A DNA stretch of 64,000 bases from Ephemerocybe angulata (Eukaryota; Basidiomycota; Agaricomycetes; Agaricales; Psathyrellaceae), in the NCBI GenBank assembly GCA_013368325.1, contig JAACJK010000219.1, positions 1,488,001 through 1,552,000 of the forward strand, in the 5' to 3' direction. Under the pieces are notes generated by a model that did not search any database, was not told the DNA's origin, and saw only the letters and a list, made by a program, of their open reading frames with translations. A program made the position numbers and the translations under genes. Shown in pieces: positions 45,554 through 56,225 of this stretch; position 1 is the stretch's first letter, and every line of letters begins with the position of its first letter.

Positions 45554-48500
45554 TTACTCAGTACGGAAGACCTTCTCGATATTGCCACCCACATCCTTGT
45601 AGCCATTGGTGGAGAAGAGCTTTGACTTGAGGAATGGCTGAATGTCGTAGATATCGTGCTCCTTCGCCTATAGCGCGTAAAGTGATTAGTTCCAGAGAAC
45701 CCAGCGTCCCAAAGAATGTACTCACCCGCTCCTCCAACTCGGCAAGCTTGACTGCAACCTTCGCAGGCTGCTCACGATACTGCAGCTGATGGAACCTAAC
45801 GCGCTCCTTGATCAAGCCACCAAGCAAGAAAGCCAGAAGCTCCTCGTGATCCTTCGATTGCGTGAGGTACTTCCTGAAGCCCTATTACAATGCACGAGAC
45901 CGTTAGTTCCGATTCGGTTGGCCCATGTATATGACTAACCCTCTGCAATGTCTTCTTGATGCTCATCTTCTGCGCGCTCACGAAACTACCAACGGCAACT
46001 TCGATAGCTAGGTCGATATCGTCCGGGCGAACGTACTCCCGAAGCGCCATCTTAGCGCTGGCCTCTGCCATGCGAATCATGCTCTCCAGATGACGAACGG
46101 TAATGGGATACGAGCCAGTGGCCATTGATTCCCGTCGCAAGTCCGCGAAGAGGCGGGAAAGCTTCTCCTGGTCTAGATCATAAAGCTTGGGACGTATCCT
46201 CTCCCGAGCGTACATGATGTATTTGCGCAAGATATCTTGAGGGATAAGCTAACGGCCATAGATAGTCAGAACGGTGGAGGGATAAGCTAGTGCAAAGGGA
46301 AACACGTACGTCTTCATCTATCGCCGTAGCTACTTCCATCTCCTCGGTTTTACTGTCGAATTTGGGGTGGCTGCGTCTATGACTGCCCACTACGAATCGA
46401 GCGAGCAATTCGTCCATGACAGGGTCCACATTATCCTTCACGACGCAGAGCACATCGAAACGAGACAAGATTGGCTCAGTCAACTCCACATTTTGGGAGA
46501 AAGGAATCGTGGGGTTGTATCGTCCTCGGGTAGGATTGGCAGCTGCGATGATAGCGCACCGAGCTTGCAAGGTCGTGACGATACCGGCCTTGGAGATGGA
46601 GATAGACTGCTGCTCCATGGCTTCGTGAATAGACGTCCGATCGGCGTCGTTCATCTTGTCGAACTCGTCGATAAGGCAGGTACCCTTATCGGCTAGAACG
46701 AGTGCACCTCCCTCCAAGGTCCACTCACGCGTGATCGGGTCCTTGCGGACGCTAGCGGTCAAACCAACGGCAGAAGCACCTTGGCCCGTCGCGAAAACGG
46801 ATCGATGTGCTGTCTTCTCGGCGTACTTGAGGAACTGGGACTTGGCCGTACCCGGGTCACCAAGCAAAAGGACGTTGATATCACCACGGATTCTGTGCTT
46901 GTGGTTAATGTCCTTGGAGACACCGCCAAACAAGGACAGGGCGATAGCAGTTTTGATATCTTCGTGTCCGTAGATAGAGGGAGCGATCGACTTGATAATT
47001 CGCTTTTTGATACGTTCGTCTCGCGCCAGATTGCGCATCTGTTTCTCGTCGTCTTCGGTCAATCTGAAAGCGGCGAACAAGTCTTCCTTCTTGTTGATAT
47101 GATTGCCTTCAATTACGGTCGAGAAAACTGGGAAACCGTTCTTCGCATTGAGAGAAGCGTCAAAGTTGTTTCGATAAATGCCGGTGACTTCCTGAAGGAG
47201 GCGCAGAGTTTAAGCACGGCACTTCCGGGGCACTTTAAGGTTGTACACGTACCACTTCCTCACCAGGTTTCGCACTATCGATTAGGTCCCACAGAAGAAT
47301 AACTTCACGATGCCGTGGCAATCGACCCGCAGGGACGGACCCTGGCGATTCTTGAAGCGTCATCTTCTGATAGTTCCTATAGACAGTCTAACCATACGTG
47401 ATAAGTAAAAGGGTCACTTCGTGAAGGGTAACAGCACCGACCTGGGAAGAGTTGACGGGGAAGGGGCCTTTGCTCTCACAATTGGCGCAATAGCTGATCT
47501 TGACTTCTTTCGTCGCATCTTGGTAGAAAGGTCCGAGGACAGCACCGCACTTCACGCAGTCGAACTTGACATATTTGAGCTGAGGGAAAACGCCGGTTCG
47601 TCTGGTTACAACGCCGGAAATCCGAACGAGTTTGTTGAGATCGGATCTTCGAAGATCGCGCAATGAAGAGCTAAGAGGGAGGTCCGAGATACGGACGTGC
47701 ACCTCGGAGTGGATACGTTTGTACGCCGGATAGTAAACGAGGATGGCGTTCAAAGCGACTTCATCAAAGATTTCTAGCATGGCACTGGGGCAGTTTGTGA
47801 GGAAGTAGGCGAGGATTGCTTTGGAGTCGGCGAGGTGGGCATAGGAAACCTCGAGGGATTCGGAGTTGGCTGGAAGGAGAGGTTAAGGAGGTAAAAGGGA
47901 CGAGTACGAGATATACGCACTTTCACCCAGGTTTCGAATTCTTTGCCCATAGACGGACGTGCCGTTCTCGTCGACATAGGTCATGAGGAAAAGCCTGAAG
48001 TGCTTTACAATGGACCGCCGCACTCGGTCGTTTGCGATCCATTCCACGATAGATTTCGCTTTGATATCTCCCAGTTGTTCAAGTGGGATCTCCTGTCGTC
48101 CCTGTGAGCATTCCGTCGTAGGATAAATTTGATTCAACTCACGTCCTCAATGCCTTCAAGATCGTCCTGATCTCCTCGCTCGTCGTATTGCCTCCTGGTC
48201 CTGGCTTTGAACTGGGACACGCCCAATTCATCGTCATCGTCTCCTTCGTCTTCCATATCTTCGTCACTGCCCAGGAAGGCGGGTGCCCTGCTCCTGCGAG
48301 CAGCTCGAGCGCCACGTCGCCCCGCCCGTTCAAGTCGATCTCGGCGGGCCATTTGGGCTTCAGCTGCACGACGCGCCGCTCCAGACAATTCGGGTGCATC
48401 GCCCTCGTCGTCGATGTCGACATCTGAATAACGGTCCAGGACTTGGTTCGGTGCGTAATCCCTTAGAGGACCGGCTTGTTCAAAGCCATAAAAGCTGTTT

Positions 48501-48816
48501 TGAATGTTTGTCACTCACTCAAGCAGGTCGTCGTTGAAAAGGTCCTCGCCCTCTCCATCATCATCGTCTCCTTCTGCATCCTGAACACCATCTCTGTCGT
48601 CAAGGCTCTCGTTGTCTGTGTCTGAGAACGGCGCTGGGGGCGACGAAGGCGGTAGAGAAGATTGAGATGCTCGTCTTGCAGGTGTTCTTACAGGCGACGA
48701 ATCGGCGGCGTCAGGGGATGCGGCCCTCTGCCTCTTGCCTCGTCTGGGGGTTTGGTTGGACTATATGCAGTATGGGATGAGTTTAAAGGTAATTTTAGAG
48801 GGATTCCACGTACCAT
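45554..48816 (-). CDS. MCM2: DNA replication licensing factor MCM2
   Basis: A subunit of the hexameric MCM2-7 helicase loaded at replication origins. The long acidic N-terminus ([34 protein letters not shown]) is the histone-binding tail typical of MCM2. The zinc finger is Cx2C..Cx2C in [10 protein letters not shown] and YCANCESKG. The AAA+ core carries Walker [19 protein letters not shown], Walker [15 protein letters not shown] and the arginine finger in [12 protein letters not shown]. The end reads [11 protein letters not shown] with TAA at 45554-45556. The only ATG that fits the N-terminus (48814-48816) is followed at once by a 53 nt intron (48761-48813), so the first coding exon is the ATG alone. 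The next exon begins [12 protein letters not shown]. Confidence 0.95.
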
Positions 48817-49186
48817 AAGTGTTCTGCAGGTGGAGGACGATGGTGGATTTAATGACAGTACGCGACGCGTTGCGGAGTTCGAAAAGCGTGTTTCTTCCTC
48901 TGTTTGAGCTTATTTGCACGCCATCCCATTTTGAATTTTCTTCCCTCAATTTTCCTTCAATTTAGTCTATTTTACAAGAATACTCGAATCGCTACACATG
49001 TAGTAACAACGCAGTCTAACGAACGGGAGGGGCCTCACAATCCTAGTATCGTATGCTTCGATAATGGCGTGCGCAGATCGACGGGCAAGTCGCATTCCTG
49101 GGCTTCAATTCAGCCATACTCGCGCGTCGTACTCCTATGACACTTCTTGGTTCACTCTGACATGCTGCGAGCAGGATGCATACACT
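48817..49186. promoter_or_regulatory. MCM2 promoter region and EMI1 3' flank
   Basis: 370 bp lie upstream of the MCM2 ATG and downstream of the EMI1 frame. It contains the ACGCGT hexamer at 48865-48870. No gene was recognised. Confidence 0.5.
48865..48870. promoter_or_regulatory. MCB-like element (ACGCGT) before MCM2
   Basis: ACGCGT lies 49 bp upstream of the MCM2 start codon. In yeasts this palindrome is the MBF site that drives G1/S replication genes. The motif recurs by chance in 64 kb, so only its position is suggestive. Confidence 0.35.
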
Positions 49187-49787
49187 TCAGGTTGAACCTC
49201 GAGCGCTTGGGCGTAGGCGTGAATGGACTTGTGATGAGGTGATCCCAATTTGAAGACAGGTGGAGGACAATTCAATTCGCAGAGGGTTCACTGTGTGATT
49301 CGGAGAGGTATGATTCGGAGAGCGGTGGAGGGTAGTTCTCCAAAGGTTTTCTGGAGAAACATCAGCCCAAGAGAACACATGCGATAGGTAGATAACGCAC
49401 TCTCTGATATCCCATACATCCTCGCTACTCTTGTTCAGCCGTCTGTTAGCCCACCACTCGGCTCTCCGGCGGATCCATGCTTCGCGCTGTTCTTCAGGGT
49501 GCAACGCTTTCAAGGTCAAGCAGAACTTGAAGTCATCCATCTTCTGAGAGCAGTGTGGTCGCCCTCCATATCTGTAGATGGCCTTTACCTGTGAACGGAG
49601 CGCTGTCGACGCGAGACGATTCAGCGTAAGTGCGGGTCCGGGGCAACAACTTTGAGGACGTACCGTTGCAGCCTGTCCATGTCTCGAAGAGATTCAAGCA
49701 CCCGGGAATATCTTCGGGTGTCGGGTACTGGCGGCTGAGGTATTCCTCTTCCTGCTTCAGCACAGTCTTAAAGTTGAGGTTGGACAT
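49187..49787 (-). CDS. EMI1: EMI1-like twin-Cx9C protein (DUF3128)
   Basis: A small protein related to yeast Emi1 (early meiotic induction). It starts at 49787 with MSNLNFKTVLKQEEEYLSRQ. One intron (donor GTACGT after CN, acceptor CGACAG) joins TWTGCN to ALRSQVKAIYRYGGRPHC and restores the family pattern. Two Cx9C motifs are visible: CLNLFETWTGC and CSQKMDDFKFC. They are followed by LHPEEQREAWIRRRAEWW and SSEDVWDIR, the most conserved block. Twin Cx9C motifs are the recognition feature for MIA40-driven import. The end is uncertain: a second intron probably follows DIR, and the exon beyond it may end near 49290 or at 49187 depending on phase. Confidence 0.82.
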
Positions 49788-49959
49788 GGTGACGGTGACG
49801 AACGACTATCCGTTCAGTGATCGGAACGGCACCCCTCAACTCGGGATCAGCGTTCCGTCCCTCGGAACACATTTAGTGGGCCCCGAACTTCAAAGTTGAT
49901 TCTGGACTGAGGCTCGCATTGCTCGAATCCACTATGTAACTATTTACAATGGCTTTTTA

Positions 49960-52272
49960 TTACAATATCTCCTCCTTCTCAACAATCTCCAGCTTCAACG
50001 GTAGCTGTAGCTTCCTATGACCTGTGCTCGTCGTTCCGGCATCCTTCGTGGTTGGTTGAATCACGCCGTTAAACTGCCAGATGATTTCCTTGCTACCAGG
50101 TGCAAACGTGAAGCTTTCCACCAGCGTCGAAAGGACAACCTCTAACGATGGCACGTGTCAGCGCCAAATGGGATTTATCTCTGCTCAACGAAATACACCT
50201 ACTCATTTGCAACTGGGCGAATTTGACCCCTACACACGCCCGTCCGCCTCCGAGGAATGTCATCCTAGGGGTGGCACCATGAGTCAAGGTTTAGCATGCA
50301 ACAGTGAAAAGCACGCTTCTTACAAGTGTGAATATACCCCCGGTACCTTTGCACCCACCACACTTTCCTTCAAGGGCTCCAGCCAGCGCTCCGGCTTCCA
50401 CTCTGCTGCATCCTCGCCCCATACGTCTACGTTCCTGTTACAGCCAATCAAAGACATAATGATGGTAGTATCCTTTGGCACGAATATCTCGTTTAGTCGC
50501 TGCTTTGGGTCGAAGGAAGTCTGTATTGGTGTGTGCAGGGGCATTATCATGTCTGTGCGGACTCTAGATGAGATATGCACACATTTGTTAGCGAGGGGCA
50601 GAGAAGTGGAGCGAAATTGAGCTTACCGTCGCAAGAGAAAAGGTACGGGCGCGTAGCTAAAGGATTAAGAGTTAGATGATCCACGGGGAAATTTATCCAG
50701 TAACGCACAGTCTTAGGACTTCTTTGCACACTGCATCCAAGTATGGAAGAGTCATGAGCTCTTCGAAGCTCGGGTCCTCCCCACCTCTCTTAATTCTTGC
50801 CTCCAGTAATTCTCCTCTCAGCCTTCTCTGCACTTCAGGATGCTCGCTAAGCAGGTGCAAAGACCTCGACAGGGAATTGGATGTCGTATCCATCCCCGCG
50901 AATGTGATACTTCCGATCTGACCCAACAAATCACTGTCGGGCAGCCTTTCCTCCTCAGACGCAAGCATGTTCGTTCTCACTGTATGAGAGTGTAAGCACG
51001 GCAGGTCGTGATAAAAATAAGAACAACAGACATAGTATACTCAGAATATCTTTGCCACTTCCAACTCGAGCTTTGACCACCTCGTCTCCTGCCTTCAAGC
51101 TCTTCTGAGCCTGCCCAAGGATTTCCTTCGCCGTGGCATCCATGACATCAACCATGTCCCGGATTGCATGGAGCTTCGGCCATGGCACGATGTCGAGGAG
51201 GAAGCGGCGGAAGCGAGGCGTGCCTATCTTACTCAGAGGGGGAAGGAGGTACATGCGGGGTAGGACAAGCATAGGGTCCGTTGCAGAGCGCCTGGTCGAA
51301 TTGATGTGAGCAAGAATTCGAGATACGATATGGGGTACCTTACGCCAGATTCTTGATTGAAGTTGTGAACGGGTGTTCAGGCGCGTTCTCCGTCAAAGCG
51401 TCGAGGGAGTAGCCAAAGCCTCCCTGTCCAATGAGCTCTAAAGCAACGCGAGACATCCAAGCAGCCAAATCAATCTGAGTGTAGTAAATTCAGCCAGCGG
51501 CTCAGCAGTCCGGAGTGTCATGTTGCGCACCTCAGAATCGCCCCTCAGAACTTGTTTCTTGATAGAGTCCCGAAGCGTGTAAACAACTTTATAGCAGGTG
51601 GGGACTAGGAGGGTCTTTAATCAGCTCGAGAGGGGGGGGAGCTTTAGGCACATACGGATTTCGCGCATGTGGGCTGGGGAGAAGACGGGCCCAATCATCT
51701 TTTTCTGCTTGCGATGCTCGTCCCCATGTGAGGCAGGAAGGCTGTTACCAAAGATAAGGCCGTTCATTCTGCCGCAATGCGCACAAGTGTAAGAGGATAG
51801 CTCCGAGTGACTGCGACAAGGGTACGATGGCTTACACGAGGAAGTCCTCTGTCTTCTCATAGACGCCTTGCTCTTTACTGAGGATGTGGGAGAGAGCCTT
51901 CGGGTCGTAGACATATAGATGCGGCGCCTGCATTTACACAGGGGTTAGGCAGGTCAACCCCAACTCGAAAAACCAAGGCTTGCCTTCAGCAGCCCCGAAA
52001 ACTTAAAAACAGCCCCGACTTCATTTCAGCCCATTAGCACCACTACAAAGTAGAAAGCGAGGTGGTGCGCGCTCACAGTCTTTCATTAACTGCTCATGGT
52101 ACTCCCAACCATTTGTTGCAAACATAGCTTGTAAATCACCTAGAAGCCATGACTTGGATTTTGGCCCTGGAACCGCAGCCAGAGAAGCGTTGGTCGCATA
52201 GCGTAGATAGGCACGGTAGAGTACCCAGACAGCAGAGAGGATCCCAAGCGCTGGAAAGGCCAAGGAAGGCAT
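49960..52272 (-). CDS. Cytochrome P450 monooxygenase
   Basis: A membrane-anchored heme-thiolate monooxygenase with many short introns. The start at 52272 (MPSLAFPALGILSAVWVLYR) is a membrane anchor, followed by AAVPGPKSKSWLLGDL, the proline-rich hinge. Further landmarks are HRKQKKMIGPVFSPAHMREI (C-helix region), the I-helix oxygen-binding motif in ITFAGMDTTSNSLSR, ExxR in VCKEVLRL, PERW in WKPERWLEP, and the heme-cysteine motif FLGGGRACVGVKFAQ. It ends at 49960 with EIVEKEEIL. All canonical P450 motifs are intact. The style is that of basidiomycete family-rich CYPs, but I cannot assign a CYP family or substrate. Confidence 0.93.
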
Positions 52273-53189
52273 TGTCCTCGTTTATCGGCGTTGTGTGTGA
52301 GGAAGTTGCAGTATCGTCGACGAGATTCAAGAATTCAGTGGGCCCAGAACTATAAACATTTCAAAAAGAGAGCCTGCGGCCGTGGAATAGGCACAGAAGG
52401 GAGGTGCCCAGGTAACTTCGAAGGGCTTGGAAGTGGATGACGATGAGTTATAATTACAGCATTTTGCGGAACATAGGGCGCGGGCTGATTTTTTCTTGTT
52501 AATGGTGTGCGGTGTGTCCTCCGTGGTCAGTAGAAATCACGGGGCATGTTTCACCAGCCATCCGACCTGCGTTTCGAGGTTTCGAGAACATCGAAGCTTC
52601 GAAACGCAGGTAGAATGGTGAGGAACTCTCTCCGCTGTGGCCCTGCAGTTCAAGCCTCACCTGAGCACCTACGATCGATTCACGATGGCACTGATCAAGC
52701 TGATACGAGGGCGATCTCAGGAGAAACACAAGCGCAACACCTTTCTTGCACTCGCATAAAGTTTTTCGTGCCCTTCTAATGAGTTCACGTCGGCCGAGGA
52801 GAAGTCAACAAAGAAATCTTAACTTGTGAAGTCGCACATCGGCCTCCAAAGATTTGGTGGTGGTGGTTCCATCAAAAGCCGTGTCGTCTAGAAATGTTGG
52901 CAACGCTTGCAACGTGTTGCCTCGTGTTACTGAGACTTCGAAAGCTAAACGAGCTGTACAAAAAGCCTCTCGTACAGCAGGCCTTTTGTCGTGTCTCCTG
53001 GAAGATGGTGGTTGGGAGCAAGAGCATATGGACAAGGAGGCGCGCATCAGAGCTGATTTCGAGTTTGGACCACGTTGTAGGACCCTGGACTGATCTCATC
53101 GTCGCGTCGCCGAGCTTCAGACTTGCGTTGGTTACTCATAGTTGGTCACTCTCTTCCGTTCACATCGACGTTTAACCGCAGAAATAACA
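52273..53189. other. Intergenic region with a strong hairpin
   Basis: The left side is the P450 promoter and the right side is upstream of the hydrolase. Both strands give only short frames. The main structure is the hairpin at 52565-52611. Confidence 0.5.
52565..52611. repeat. Perfect-looking 21-bp inverted repeat with 5-nt loop
   Basis: The left arm ACCTGCGTTTCGAGGTTTCGA pairs with TCGAAGCTTCGAAACGCAGGT across the loop GAACA, with two mismatches, one of which is a possible G-U pair. It lies in non-coding DNA about 290 bp upstream of the P450 start, between the P450 and hydrolase genes. Confidence 0.75.
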
Positions 53190-54718
53190 ATGGGATATGT
53201 GTCAAAGCGACCGTTTCGACGCTCCGGTCATTGAGAAGCCGGACCGCATCTGGAAGGTTATCACGACATGAAGCGGCGCCACTGGGGATGTGAACCAACC
53301 CCCTTTCAAGTTCTACCGACGACGTTCAAGGCGCAATCTCGGGCATCCCATCCTCGAGATGCACCAGTTTCGCCAGCAACCGTTGAAAGGGCTCTACTTG
53401 GTTTACCAGCTCATCTCAACAATCTTCGTTCGGCTGCCTCTCTGGGCCTTCTTGAATGCTATTAGGTTCGTCCTCGTTCTACGCCGGAATACCCCTTGAG
53501 CTTGGAGCTGACACTGGAGCGTCCAGATCTCTGAGGCCGCGACCCTCGTGGAATATTCAACGCGTCCTGGCAGTGAACTCCATCCGCCATGTCATGAATG
53601 TGACCAACGAGTGTGTATCTCTCTATGATTGCCTTTGGTTTGCTTCGTGTCGATTGCTGTGGTTCGTGCTAACCCGTGACGACAGAACTGGACCACTCGT
53701 AACAATACCGGACTACAGGGCTATCAAGCCTGGTGAAGGTGTGGAGGGCGTCTGGGTCAGTCCGGCCCCGGAGTTGGTCACTGGGGAACTCGAGAAACTC
53801 GCGGAAATCGCCAATGTGACACCCATCCGTATCCCGGGCTATTGGCTGCACAAGAAAGGCACGAACATTGAGGTGGCTGCAGGACTTCAGCCCGAAGAGA
53901 AGGTTCTATACAACTTGCACGGAGGCGCCTACTGCCGCATGTCTGCCCACCCGTCCGACATAACGGCCAACATCGTGAAGGGAATCCTGGAGCATGTCCC
54001 TTCAATCAAACGCGCCTTTTCTGTGGAGTATCGCCTCTCTTCAACGAAGCCATTCCCGGTCGCACACCCATTCCCCACCGCCCTCCTCGACGCGCTCTCG
54101 GGTTACAACTACCTTGTAAATGAACTCGGCATCCCCCCGTCGAGCATCGTTATGTGTGGAGACTCGGCTGGTGGCAACCTGGCCCAAGCACTCACCCGAT
54201 ACCTGGTCGAGAACCAAGGCTCAAACCCCGACACCAAGGTTCCCACACCACCAGGCGCCCTCATTCTGCTCTCACCATGGTCGGACTTGAGCCAGTACCA
54301 CGAAGACATGCCCGGGGGCTCTGCTTTCGAGTTCGCCAACTCTGACTACGTCGGCGAACGGAACGGGGGCACCGGCTGGGCCAAGGACGCCTTCACCGGC
54401 CCACACGGGCGTTCAATAGCCGACACCAGCCCCTACGTCTCCCCGGCTTCCCTCCACCCCGGTTTCACAATCAGCTTCAAGGGCTTTCCGCGGACCTTCA
54501 TAAACGGCGGGGGTGCAGAGGTCCTAATCGATCAGATCAGAACTCTGAGGGACAGGATGGTGCACGACCTTGGTGAAGGTAACGGGGTGCAGGATGGCGA
54601 TGGAAGGGTCCGGTATCATGAAGCGCCGGATGGAGTCCACGACTATCTCGTCTTCCCCTGGCACGAGCCAGAGAGAAGTGATACCCTTCGCGCTATCGCG
54701 GATTGGGTGGAGGCTTGA
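53190..54718 (+). CDS. HSL-type alpha/beta hydrolase (steryl-acetyl-hydrolase/esterase-like)
   Basis: A carboxylester hydrolase of the hormone-sensitive-lipase family. Visible parts are the oxyanion-hole motif in LYNLHGGAYCRM, the nucleophile elbow GDSAGGNLAQALTRY, and the catalytic Asp and His plausibly in VLIDQIRTLRD and DGVHDYLVFP. An N-terminal membrane-associated stretch (GLYLVYQLISTIFVRLPLW) is joined by introns at about 53466-53521 and 53611-53685 to LRPRPSWNIQRVLAVNSIRH and then to TGPLVTIPDYRAIKPG. The start is uncertain: the ATG at 53190 (MGYVSKRPFRR) fits the family, but the first intron joining it to PPFKFYRRR was not resolved. The stop is TGA at 54716-54718. Confidence 0.85.
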
Positions 54719-56225
54719 TCCCCGCCCCCAGTTGTGTAGCGAATATATCTGGATTTAGCTGGCTGCAGGACGGGCTATAGGCTCGGGGATACTTTTCAAA
54801 GTCGCCGCTGCGCTCCATCCCGAGAGTCGACAGTGTCAGCAGCTTCGTGCGATGCGCGCACCCCAGAACCTGCGCCGATTCCGTGGATCCTGAGCGGGAC
54901 AGAAAACGTGTCCGCCACCAAAGACGTTCATGTCAAAGCGTGCAGCGCCATCGCCGGCATCTCATTGGGACAAGAAGCGGGCCTAGAACCCAGAACCGAC
55001 TCCCATCGAACTCGTGCGCCAAAAACCTTGAGCGACGACGGGGTTAGCACCTATCTATTTCTACGCTACTTCTCACCCTCGAGAAGCAGGGCTCCCAGTC
55101 GTATGCGTATAGCGAGGGGATAGCTATAATAACGACCGTCAGTGACAGGTCAAAGCTGCTGATTCATTTATATCGGCCATTAAATAGAATCAATCATACT
55201 TCGCCGAAGAACCGGCGCTCGCCTTGGAAGTGTCCCAGCGGCTTGTCCTGTCGCTAATGTGGACTGACAGCTTTGTGTCGTATGCAGGTATGCTCCCTTT
55301 GGGAGATCAAAGAACTGTGAGGCTAGCGTCAATCGAGGGGAGCGCAAGCATCTCCATCCACGGCTTCAGGGCAGGAATGGGGCACGAAACCATCCTTCAG
55401 TTATCAGCTAAAGTGGCAGACTTGTCGTTGAGATAAAGTCTATTGAGTGAGCTTCACTAAGAGCACTAGTATTCTACTGGCATGCGCTCCACAGGGGTAT
55501 CGATATCATCTATCCAGCCCGGCTGCCAACGTTGAAGTCACCACCAGTGACCATGCGAACAGCACAAGTAAAGTGGGGGGGAGAGCTCCACGATGAGTAG
55601 CCTCCGGTCCGTGAATTAGGGGCGACCAGCTGTGGGATATCGCATCAGGTCAGCTCGTGTGCCTCAAGACGTTTCCAGCGAATCAGGTCTCGATATTCCA
55701 AGCAGGATTAGACGACCTATCATCCAAATACTCTACGAAGAGACGAGGGAGTACAGAAAGGCAATGTAAGCGGGGCACATTAAGGTCGTGGGGTTGTCTC
55801 CCTGCCAAAAGGTGGCTGCGAGCCTCCGGGTGAAGGACTACGCTGCTAACGAAATTTGAACGAAATGTGGGCGCTTGGAGGCGCTTGCCGCCCTTTGCCG
55901 CCTTGCGGATCCCACGCATCATTTGATCCGGCGGCTATTGCCACCTCGGCATCGCCGCAGGAGAACAATGCCCGTCGGGACTTCACATCGCAAGCGAAAG
56001 AGGGAAGGCGGCAAAGTACGAAAGAGGGGGCAAAGGTACATTGGCATTCATATATACTAGTTCGAATTTATTTTAGGCGCGATTAAGCAGTACACAGTCG
56101 GAAAATGAAGGGAAAATATGGTACAATGGTAAAGCAAAACGTATCAGCACTAACAGACCCGAACGCAGATAGCCCAGAACGAATAGAAAATGGAATGAAG
56201 GACGTTGATTTTTTTGAGATAGGGA
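54719..56225. other. Intergenic region, nothing recognised
   Basis: 1.5 kb between two convergent 3' ends. All frames are short and none resembles a known protein. A small C/G-rich stretch with repeated GCCGCCTT/GCGCTTG words lies near 55870-55910. Confidence 0.5.
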
